Positions 1-5,468 of a DNA stretch of 8,744 bases are shown here, in pieces; within the stretch, counting starts at the first letter, position 1, and every line of letters begins with the position of its first letter. The notes beneath the pieces were generated by a model. That model saw nothing but the letters and a program-made list of their open reading frames with translations. It ran no database searches and was not told where the DNA came from. The position numbers and the translations under genes are program-made. Location: positions 1 through 8,744 of the forward strand of contig CANRHT010000080.1 in assembly GCA_947630465.1 (NCBI GenBank). The letters run 5' to 3'. Origin of the DNA: an uncultured Pseudomonadaceae bacterium. Its GTDB lineage: Bacteria > Pseudomonadota > Gammaproteobacteria > Pseudomonadales > Pseudomonadaceae.

Positions 1-1199
1 GTTAAAAATGACGTTTGTAAATTCAACGCAATCATCACCCCTAGCCAGACCGGATCAAGCCCCATCGACAGCAGCACAGGACCCACAATCGGCACCACGA
101 CGAAAATGATTTCAATAAAGTCGAGAATAAAGCCCAGCAGGAAAATCACCAGCATCACTAAAAAGAAGGCACCGAGCACGCCACCAGGCAGTTGCGCAAA
201 GACATTCTCAATCATCACATCGCCGCCAAAGCCGCGAAACACTAAAGAGAACAAAGAAGCGCCGATCAAAATCATAAACACCATGGCGCTGATTTCTGCG
301 GTGCCATGCGACACCTCACGCAAACGAGCCACAGTGAATTGCCCTTTAAGCAGCGCCAGCAGTAACGCACCAATCGCGCCCAATGCAGCTGCTTCCGTCG
401 GCGTAGCCACTCCGGCTAGAATCGAGCCGAGCACTGAACCCATCAAGACCAATGGCGGCAATAAAGCTTTAAATAAGCGCCCCCATTCAATCGGCCCTAA
501 GGCGTCTTGCGGCAAGGCTGGCAGTTTTTTCGGTTGCGCCACTGCAACAAAAATCAAATAGGCAATGTACATGCCGACCAACAGCATTCCAGGAATTAAA
601 GCACCAATAAATAGATCACCGACCGAAACGGTTTTCGGGGTAAACACACCCATGCGAATTTGCGCTTGCTGATAGGCGCTGGATAACACATCGCCAAGCA
701 ACACCAAAATAATCGACGGCGGAATAATCTGTCCCAGAGTGCCGGTGGCCGCTAAAGTGCCAGTCGCCACCGCAGGATCATAACCACGGCGCAGCATGGT
801 TGGCAGCGCCAGCAAACCCAAAGTCACCACGGTAGCGCCGACGACGCCGGTACTGGCTGCCAACAAAGCACCGACCACACAGACCGAAATAGCTAGACCA
901 CCGCGCAAAGTGCCAAACAACCGCGACATGGATTCCAACAAGTCTTCTGCCACCCGCGACTTCTCTAGCATCACCCCCATAAACACAAACAACGGCACTG
1001 CCAGCAAGGTTTGGTTGTTCATAATGCCGAATAAACGGTTGGGTAAGGCTTGCAGAAATACCGGATCAAAGACGCCGGCAAACATCCCAATCACCGCAAA
1101 CAACAACGACACGCCACCGAGGACAAAGGCCACTGGGTAGCCCATCACTAACGTCAGGCAAATGGTGACAAATAAGGCAATCGCCAGTACTTCAGTCAT
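1..1199 (-). CDS. dctM: TRAP transporter large permease (DctM family), 3' end cut by window edge
   Basis: This is the large membrane subunit of a tripartite ATP-independent periplasmic (TRAP) transporter, which imports organic acids or similar anions using an ion gradient and a periplasmic binding protein. Reading the minus strand from the ATG at 1199-1197 gives 399 open codons without a stop to the window edge. The frame is hydrophobic throughout, with family-type segments: a Gly/Ala-rich loop near residues 115-125 (STGVVGATV), GQIIPPSIILVLLGD at about 156-170, ATPTEAAALGAIGALL at about 265-280, and ALNLQTSFLT at the cut end. The last is typical of the mannitol/chloroaromatic-type DctM branch, so perhaps 40-60 residues are missing. 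An AAGGA lies 8 bases before the ATG. The start overlaps the dctQ stop by 8 bases, implying translational coupling. The substrate cannot be inferred, and no binding-protein gene (dctP) is visible in this window. Confidence 0.93.
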   Translation of the reverse strand, partial: MTEVLAIALFVTICLTLVMGYPVAFVLGGVSLLFAVIGMFAGVFDPVFLQALPNRLFGIMNNQTLLAVPLFVFMGVMLEKSRVAEDLLESMSRLFGTLRGGLAISVCVVGALLAASTGVVGATVVTLGLLALPTMLRRGYDPAVATGTLAATGTLGQIIPPSIILVLLGDVLSSAYQQAQIRMGVFTPKTVSVGDLFIGALIPGMLLVGMYIAYLIFVAVAQPKKLPALPQDALGPIEWGRLFKALLPPLVLMGSVLGSILAGVATPTEAAALGAIGALLLALLKGQFTVARLREVSHGTAEISAMVFMILIGASLFSLVFRGFGGDVMIENVFAQLPGGVLGAFFLVMLVIFLLGFILDFIEIIFVVVPIVGPVLLSMGLDPVWLGVMIALNLQTSFL

Positions 1200-1734
1200 G
1201 TTGCATATCCTTAGCGACAGTCGGCGTCAGCACTTGCTTAATTAACAACACCAAGTCCGCACAAGCCTGCAGCAGCAAACTGCCGACCAATAACAAAATG
1301 ATGCTTTTCTGCAGGTACATAAAGCCTAAACCACCGGCTTCGCCAGAGGTTTCTTGCATCGCCCAGGAATTCGCCACATAGCCCCAGCTGTTCCAACCAA
1401 GAAACACACACATGGGCAGTAACAGTAATACATGGCCACTGCTGTCGACTAAAGCTTTTTTACGTGCAGAAAAGTTCTGATAAAAGATATCCACACGCAC
1501 ATGCGCACCCCGTTGCAAGGCCCACGCCGCCGTGCCCATAAAGGTCAGCGCATGCGCATACATCACCGCTTCCTGCAGCGCCGTCGCGCCAATACCAAAG
1601 GCATACCTCAACACCACCACGCAAGCGGTGCCCAATACCAGAAATAATGTCAGCCAAGCACAAGCTCGACCCAATACAGCATTAGCCGCCTGAATGTACG
1701 TAGCAATACGCACCGGCCAAGAGAATAAAGACAT
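1192..1734 (-). CDS. dctQ: TRAP transporter small permease (DctQ family)
   Basis: This is the small membrane subunit that pairs with DctM in a TRAP transporter. The 180-residue product shows four hydrophobic segments (about 22-44, 55-74, 98-116 and 137-165). It carries the DctQ-type stretch from about residue 53 to 85 (LQEAVMYAHA, then GAHVRVDIFY), where a charged HVRVD follows the second helix. Length fits the mannitol/chloroaromatic-type small permeases. I chose the ATG at 1734-1732. The frame stays open upstream to a TTG at 1923, but that extension is Cys/Ser-rich, not membrane-like, and lies in the repeat region. The ribosome site before 1734 is weak (AGAAG about 8 bases upstream). The gene overlaps dctM by 8 bases. 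Its promoter must lie in or beyond the repeat region, so the repeats may influence its expression (inference). Confidence 0.9.
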   Translation of the reverse strand: MSLFSWPVRIATYIQAANAVLGRACAWLTLFLVLGTACVVVLRYAFGIGATALQEAVMYAHALTFMGTAAWALQRGAHVRVDIFYQNFSARKKALVDSSGHVLLLLPMCVFLGWNSWGYVANSWAMQETSGEAGGLGFMYLQKSIILLLVGSLLLQACADLVLLIKQVLTPTVAKDMQHD

Positions 1735-1775
1735 AACAACGCTTCTAAAACTAAGTAAGCCGCTAATTGTAGGGC

Positions 1776-1827
1776 TTGTGCACAAAATTGACCATGTACA
1801 GTTATCCACCCTTGAGGTGTACCCTGC
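1776..1827. repeat. Diverged left fragment of the 318-bp repeat
   Basis: Just left of the first full repeat, this stretch keeps landmarks of the unit in the same order. It has TTGTGCACA (1776-1784), then TTATCCACC (1802-1810), then a short G/T-rich linker before the perfect box at 1828. In the full units the same landmarks are about 16 bases further apart. It reads as an eroded end of the unit that supplies the inverted partner of the first DnaA box. It ends about 40 bases before the dctQ start. Confidence 0.55.
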
Positions 1828-2115
1828 TGTGGATAAGCTGGAGACACTTAGCGCACAGCCTGATGTGGCGTGGTCTGTAGCGAACTGTTCAATAAACGTA
1901 CAGCGGCTGCAAACTGTGCACAAAGTATTGGGATGGTGCTGTGGATAAGCTGTTTATGGCTGGCTGTAAGCCTTGTTATCTATGGCCTCTAGCCTGTTGA
2001 TTACTTTTTAAACGCATTTTTATACGACCTGCTGGGATGTACGTCTTTATCAGGTAAAAATCTGTGGTGTGGCGCGATTGTGCACTTCATCCCCAGCCCG
2101 TGACACACACAAGCG

Positions 2116-2158
2116 CAGCTTATCCACCTTGGGCGTGCATGAGCATGTGGATAAGCTG
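2116..2158. repeat. Perfect 12-bp inverted repeat around paired DnaA boxes (copy A/B junction)
   Basis: CAGCTTATCCAC (2116-2127) and GTGGATAAGCTG (2147-2158) are exact reverse complements separated by 19 bases. The arms contain the convergent TTATCCACC and perfect TGTGGATAA boxes. The structure could form a cruciform or hairpin, or serve as a two-headed protein site. Confidence 0.85.
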
Positions 2159-2433
2159 GAGACACTTAGCGCACAGCCTGATGTGGCATGGCCTACAGCG
2201 AACTGTTCAATAAACGTACAGCGGCTGCAAACTGTGCACAAAGTATTGGGATGGTGCTGTGGATAAGCTGTTTATGGCTGGCTGTAAGCCTTGTTATCTA
2301 TGGCCTCTAGCCTGTTGATTACTTTTTAAACGCATTTTTATACGACCTGCTGGGATGTACGTCTTTATCAGGTAAAAATCTGTGGTGTGGCGCGATTGTG
2401 CACTTCATCCCCAGCCCGTGACACACACAAGCG

Positions 2434-2476
2434 CAGCTTATCCACCTTGGGCGTGCATGAGCATGTGGATAAGCTG
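2434..2476. repeat. Perfect 12-bp inverted repeat around paired DnaA boxes (copy B/C junction)
   Basis: This is the second occurrence of the same inverted repeat, 318 bases after the first: arms 2434-2445 and 2465-2476 with an identical 19-base spacer. Imperfect versions sit at 1802-1836 and around 3038-3076, where the left arm has decayed to TTATCCCC. Confidence 0.85.
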
Positions 2477-2723
2477 GAGACACTTAGCGCACAGCCTGAT
2501 GTGGCATGGCCTACAGCGAACTGTTCAATAAACGTACAGCGGCTGCAAACTGTGCACAAAGCACTGGGATGGCGCTGTGGATAAGCTGTTCAGACATCGC
2601 TGCAGGCTTGATTCCGCTTGGCTGACAGACGACTGTCTATTTTTTGATCAGCCTATTGAGCCGCTTAGAGTGCCGTACAGTTCATATCTTGCTAAAAACA
2701 GAGCCGCGCACAGCATAAATAAA

Positions 2724-2752
2724 TTGACAGCCAAACCTTGCCCGCGAACAAT
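2724..2752 (+). promoter_or_regulatory. Candidate sigma-70 promoter for the small membrane protein gene
   Basis: A perfect -35 hexamer TTGACA (2724-2729) is followed after 17 bases by AACAAT (2747-2752), a four-of-six match to the -10 consensus. Transcription would start near 2759, 16 bases before the first and 40 bases before the second possible ATG of the downstream gene. It lies in the non-repetitive stretch 2591-2798, which otherwise shows no recognisable feature. Confidence 0.45.
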
Positions 2753-2798
2753 GCCGCGTATGGGCCATCACATCATGCAAGACAGACGGATAACGATC

Positions 2799-3002
2799 AT
2801 GCAGCCACGCTTACTCACACTGATAGGCATTCTCACCATTACAGTAGCGCTATGGAGCTTAGTACGTGGGCGAATTATTGCTGGCTCGCGCGGTTTTAAA
2901 AGTAACTACTATTACCGCGATGACAATCCATTCAGTTTTTATGGTTTTGTGCTGATTTATCTCTCGATTGGCTCATTTATTCTCTATCAGTCGCTGCACT
3001 GA
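2799..3002 (+). CDS. Small two-helix membrane protein of unknown function
   Basis: The predicted 67-residue product has a first hydrophobic helix (about 4-21), a polar, aromatic-rich linker (SRGFKSNYYY, then RDDNPFSFY, about 30-48), and a second helix (about 47-63). This hairpin-like layout, with a positively charged loop, is typical of small inner-membrane proteins. I do not recognise a named family and assign no function. An in-frame ATG at 2775 would add eight residues (MQDRRITI). I prefer 2799 because the hydrophobic segment begins right after it and a GACGGA lies about 8 bases upstream, but the choice is open. The frame is also open back to 2577, where it runs into the last repeat copy with no protein-like character. 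The gene sits alone between DnaA-box repeats, converging on rarD. Confidence 0.65.
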   Translation: MQPRLLTLIGILTITVALWSLVRGRIIAGSRGFKSNYYYRDDNPFSFYGFVLIYLSIGSFILYQSLH

Positions 3003-3024
3003 GCGACGCCACTGCAAGCTCAAG

Positions 3025-3100
3025 CAAGCGCAGTACAGTTATCCCCTTTGTGCGTGCATGGGGCTGTGGATAAGCTGTTCACCCTTAGCGCAAAGCCTTA
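3025..3100. repeat. Diverged copy of the repeat core with one perfect DnaA box
   Basis: The order of landmarks matches the unit core at about 2111-2186: CAAGCGCAG, a decayed TTATCCCC, GTGCGTGCATG, TGTGGATAAGCTG, then CTTAGCGCA-AGCCT. Small insertions separate the left landmarks. The perfect box is at 3065-3073. It lies directly after the small membrane protein gene and is clearly older than the near-identical tandem copies. Confidence 0.75.
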
Positions 3101-3103
3101 AGT

Positions 3104-3134
3104 AACAAGCCTTACAGCAGGCTGGTTGTTTTTT
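3104..3134 (+). terminator. Possible rho-independent terminator after the small membrane protein gene
   Basis: AACAAGCC (3104-3111) can pair with GGC (3120-3122) and TTGTT (3126-3130), leaving a three-base bulge (3123-3125) and an eight-base loop. A run of six T (3129-3134) covers the end of the stem and continues past it. It lies about 100 bases past the stop at 3002. The stem is short and bulged, so confidence is moderate. The rest of 3003-3296 holds only the two diverged repeat fragments. Confidence 0.4.
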
Positions 3135-3235
3135 GAGCAGATACCAGTAGACGTCTCAGGACTAAGCACTAGACCCAGTATCTATAGCCATTTTGCCCAA
3201 CAGATAAGTCTGGCCTATATAAAAGTAACACGCTC

Positions 3236-3307
3236 TGTGGATAACTTGTGCGCAAAACCTGCAAGCCATTGATCTATAAAGCCTTTAGCCTGTTGATTAC
3301 TTTTTAA
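3236..3307. repeat. Diverged repeat fragment reaching into the 3' end of rarD
   Basis: This 72-base stretch aligns without gaps to unit positions 1940-2011. It starts with a perfect TGTGGATAA (3236-3244), is diverged in the middle, and ends with 22 identical bases (3286-3307). The identical end includes the rarD stop codon (TTA at 3297-3299 on plus) and its last two lysine codons plus part of the next. The first box here continues as TGTGGATAACTT, close to strong boxes known from E. coli oriC. Confidence 0.8.
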
Positions 3308-4205
3308 TAACTATTCTTTTACTGCGCTTTAACACCCGCACAGCATCCCAACTGTACACAGCTAAAGCGGCCCAAATAAAGCCAAAGAAAATAAACGACT
3401 GAGCCGCAAAAGGCTCGTGAAACACCAACACAGCCAGCAGCAATAAGACCGTCGGTGTGATGTACTGCAGAAATGCGAGCGACGCATAAGGCAGATTTTT
3501 TGCCGCTTCGTTAAAGCACAGCAAGGGCAATAAAGTGACTGGGCCTGCCGCAGCTAACCAAAACATCTGCGCACTGCCAAGAAAATCACTTTGCATGCTA
3601 CTGGCCTGAGGATTCAGCCATAACCAAGCCAAGGCGATGGGCACTAGCAGCCAGGTTTCTATCGCCAAGCCCGGTAAAGCTGCAACCGAAGTTTGCTTAC
3701 GAATCAAACCATAAAAACCAAAAGAGCAGGCCAGCGCCAAAGAAATCCAAGGTATTTTACCTAAGCTCCACACTTGCAAACCCACACCAATCGCCGCTAA
3801 AGCAATCGCCAACCACTGCAAACGCCGTAAGCGCTCACGTAAAAACAGCATCGCTAATAAAACGTTAACCAGCGGATTGATGTAATACCCCAAACTGGCT
3901 TCCACCATACGGTCATGGTGCACCGCCCACACATAAATCAGCCAGTTGCTGGCAATCAATGCACCCGACAGTGCCAATAATAGAAAGCGTTTAGGGTGAG
4001 TGTACAGTTGTTGCCACCAACCGCGATGGCGCCAAATCAATAACAAACCAACACTAAAAAATGCCGACCAGAGCACACGGTGCACAATCACTTCTTCAGA
4101 AGGAATACCGTCTAAGGTTTTAAAATACAAAGGGAACATGCCCCACACGCTATAGGCCAACAGGCCCAGCACATAACCGCGGCGGGGATTGGGTGTAAAG
4201 CTCAT
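3297..4205 (-). CDS. rarD: RarD, EamA-family permease
   Basis: The 302-residue inner-membrane protein is of the drug/metabolite transporter superfamily, RarD branch (named after a chloramphenicol-sensitivity phenotype; physiological substrate unknown). About ten hydrophobic helices in two EamA halves are visible. RarD-type motifs include the N-terminal GLLAYSVWGMFPLYFK (about 14-29), EVIVHRVLWS (38-47), GYYINPLVNVLL (106-117) and LQYITPTVLLLL (246-257). Length is close to the usual 295-300. The ATG at 4205 is followed directly by the family-typical N-terminus, although no strong ribosome site precedes it. The gene lies 68 bases after srkA on the same strand, so it may be co-transcribed with it or use the candidate promoter at 4237-4265. 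Its last bases coincide with a repeat fragment. Confidence 0.93.
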   Translation of the reverse strand: MSFTPNPRRGYVLGLLAYSVWGMFPLYFKTLDGIPSEEVIVHRVLWSAFFSVGLLLIWRHRGWWQQLYTHPKRFLLLALSGALIASNWLIYVWAVHHDRMVEASLGYYINPLVNVLLAMLFLRERLRRLQWLAIALAAIGVGLQVWSLGKIPWISLALACSFGFYGLIRKQTSVAALPGLAIETWLLVPIALAWLWLNPQASSMQSDFLGSAQMFWLAAAGPVTLLPLLCFNEAAKNLPYASLAFLQYITPTVLLLLAVLVFHEPFAAQSFIFFGFIWAALAVYSWDAVRVLKRSKRIVIKK

Positions 4206-4236
4206 ATTGATTAGCCAGCTAACTAAAGTGTGCTTT

Positions 4237-4265
4237 ATTCTAGGCTGCTCGCGGGGTGCTGTCTT
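4237..4265 (-). promoter_or_regulatory. Candidate internal promoter for rarD
   Basis: On the minus strand, AAGACA (4265-4260) is followed after 17 bases by TAGAAT (4242-4237). These match the -35 consensus at four and the -10 consensus at five of six positions, with ideal spacing. Transcription would start about 25 bases before the rarD ATG. The site lies in the 68-base srkA-rarD gap and would allow rarD expression independent of srkA. Confidence 0.4.
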
Positions 4266-4273
4266 GCTTGCGG

Positions 4274-5251
4274 TTAAAAAAGCTTTAAGAAAGGCTCATC
4301 TAAAGCCGCGCGCTGCTCACGCAAAATCAAAATTTGCTCGCCCCAATAACGCTCAGTGCCAAACCAAGGGAAGCTTTGTGGAAACGCCGGATCATCCCAA
4401 CGCTGCGCCAGCCAAGCACTGTAATGCAGTAAGCGTAAAGCGCGTAAGCCTTCAATTAAAGGCAGCTCACGCGGGGAAAAATCATAAAACTCTTGGTAGC
4501 CATCAACCAGCTCTGACAACTGTGACAAGCGTTCTTGATAATCACCGGCCAACATCATCCACAAATCTTGAATGGCCGGACCCATACGGCAATCGTCTAA
4601 GTCGACCATAAAAAAGCTGTCATCACGGCACAACAAGTTACCCGGATGGCAATCACCGTGCACACGGATCGCGGTGTAAGGGTGCTGAGCAAAAATATCA
4701 TCCACTTTAATCAGCAAGTCACTGACCACCGACTCCCACGCAGGGCGCAAACTTTTAGGCACGTGCTCACCGCTGCATAAGCGCGCAAAGGAAGCATGTC
4801 CATAACTGGCAACACTGAGCGCCGGACGTTCAAGAAAGGGTTTGCTCGCGCCCACCGCATGCAGACGACCGAGCAGTTGACCTAAGCGGTACAGCTGATC
4901 AAGATTACCCGGCTCTGGCGCACGCCCACCGCGACGCTCAAATAAAGCGAAATGAAAACCTGCATGCTCAAATAAACTCTGACCGTTATGCTGCATCGGC
5001 GCGACCAAGGGCACATCACACTCGGCCAACTCAAAAGAGAAAGCATGCTCTTCCAAGATTTGCGCATCGCTCCAACGCTCAGGACGATAAAACTTGGCAA
5101 TCAGCGGTGCTTTGTCTTCGATCCCAACTTGATAAACTCTATTTTCGTAGCTGTTCAAAGCCAGCACACGGGCATCACTTAAAAACCCCAAACTTTCCAC
5201 AGCATCTAAAACTAAATCGGGGGTCAGTGCAGCAAAGGGATGAGCAGACAT
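4274..5251 (-). CDS. srkA: Stress response kinase A (SrkA/YihE family)
   Basis: This is a cytoplasmic Ser/Thr protein kinase-like enzyme of the aminoglycoside phosphotransferase/choline kinase fold; in E. coli it protects stressed cells from programmed death. The product is 325 residues, close to the 328 of E. coli SrkA. A nucleotide-loop-like NSYENRVYQV lies at 33-42 and a probable ATP-binding Lys53 in IAKFYRP. The catalytic loop is VHGDCHPGN (197-205), with catalytic Asp200 and Asn205, and the metal-binding motif is VDLDD (216-220) with Asp217. Both active-site aspartates are present, so it should be active. An AAGGAG lies 7 bases before the ATG at 5251. In E. coli srkA precedes dsbA; here rarD follows, and no dsbA is visible. 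It is divergent from the SCO gene, with a 217-base gap between them. Confidence 0.95.
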   Translation of the reverse strand: MSAHPFAALTPDLVLDAVESLGFLSDARVLALNSYENRVYQVGIEDKAPLIAKFYRPERWSDAQILEEHAFSFELAECDVPLVAPMQHNGQSLFEHAGFHFALFERRGGRAPEPGNLDQLYRLGQLLGRLHAVGASKPFLERPALSVASYGHASFARLCSGEHVPKSLRPAWESVVSDLLIKVDDIFAQHPYTAIRVHGDCHPGNLLCRDDSFFMVDLDDCRMGPAIQDLWMMLAGDYQERLSQLSELVDGYQEFYDFSPRELPLIEGLRALRLLHYSAWLAQRWDDPAFPQSFPWFGTERYWGEQILILREQRAALDEPFLKLF

Positions 5252-5411
5252 GGCAAGCTCCTTAATGGAAGGCGCTCAGTGTAACAGGCTGCCAAGCAAA
5301 CACGGACGGATGCACGGATGTTAATCAACCCGCTCGGCACAAACAGACTTTATAGCCAACAGCCAACGCAGCGCGACATCTGGACACAAGCACCTGGCCG
5401 CCACATCACTC

Positions 5412-5417
5412 TATAAT
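5412..5417 (+). promoter_or_regulatory. Candidate -10 element for the SCO gene
   Basis: A perfect TATAAT lies 51 bases before the SCO start. No good -35 is seen at 16-18 bases upstream (AGCACC at 17), so this would be a weak or activator-dependent promoter. The remainder of the 217-base srkA/SCO divergent gap shows no other clear signal; I could not find a convincing promoter for srkA. Confidence 0.4.
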
Positions 5418-5468
5418 AAGTCACAGTAATGAGCCTGCTCATCGACCTCAACACCGAAAGGAAGTGTT

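Larger units (their letters stand above)
1828..2590. repeat. Tandem array of a 318-bp repeat, about 2.4 copies
   Basis: The unit repeats with a period of exactly 318 bases: copy A 1828-2145, copy B 2146-2463, and truncated copy C 2464-2590. By eye, A and B differ at only four positions, all within nine bases (1870, 1874, 1877, 1878). B and C differ at three (2244, 2246, 2255). Each full unit contains two perfect TGTGGATAA 9-mers 112 bases apart, one opposite TTATCCACC, a TGTGCACA palindrome, an AT-rich run (about 2001-2022 in copy A) and a segment identical to the rarD 3' end. Copy C breaks off right after its second box at TAAGCTGTT. No convincing gene lies in the unit. Near-identity suggests recent duplication or ongoing homogenisation. 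Confidence 0.95.
1802..3244. promoter_or_regulatory. Cluster of DnaA-box motifs
   Basis: Eight perfect copies of the classical DnaA-binding 9-mer TTATCCACA are present, all reading on the minus strand (TGTGGATAA on plus). They lie at 1828-1836, 1940-1948, 2146-2154, 2258-2266, 2464-2472, 2576-2584, 3065-3073 and 3236-3244. Three one-mismatch boxes (TTATCCACC) read on the plus strand at 1802-1810, 2120-2128 and 2438-2446. A random window of this size would hold well under one perfect copy on either strand. Several TTGTGCACA 9-mers, one mismatch from the relaxed TTWTNCACA consensus, lie between them. Binding by DnaA is known for this motif; that DnaA acts here, and to what end, is inference. 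Confidence 0.8.

Noticed and set aside
106..1140. Two plus-strand open frames (106-561 and 796-1140) rich in Thr, Pro, Ser, Asn and Lys
   Set aside because: They are antisense to dctM, whose minus-strand frame is open throughout with clear family motifs. The plus-strand products have biased, non-protein-like composition.
1735..1923. Longer dctQ starting at the TTG at 1923 (63 extra residues)
   Set aside because: The extension is repeat-derived, Cys/Ser-rich and not membrane-like. The ATG at 1734 gives the usual DctQ length and N-terminus.
2050..2584. Repeated open frames of 63 and 65 codons in the 318-bp units, on both strands
   Set aside because: They start at alternative codons or lack ribosome sites, recur only because the DNA repeats, and have no recognisable domain. 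The DnaA-box structure explains the conservation better.
1828..2590. CRISPR array or insertion sequence
   Set aside because: The unit is 318 bases with no short repeat/spacer alternation, no transposase gene, and no terminal inverted repeats with target duplications.
2577..2798. Longer form of the small membrane protein from 2577
   Set aside because: The upstream part begins inside the last repeat copy, contains no hydrophobic or domain-like character, and a promoter-like element at 2724-2752 lies within it.
1802..3307. Calling the region the chromosomal origin oriC
   Set aside because: No dnaA, rpmH, gidA or other usual neighbour is present, and the boxes lie in a duplicated unit. An origin cannot be supported without genome-wide skew or replication data.
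4189..5182. Plus-strand open frames opposite srkA (4189-4611 and 4988-5182)
   Set aside because: They are shadows of srkA, which has intact kinase motifs and a strong ribosome site on the other strand.
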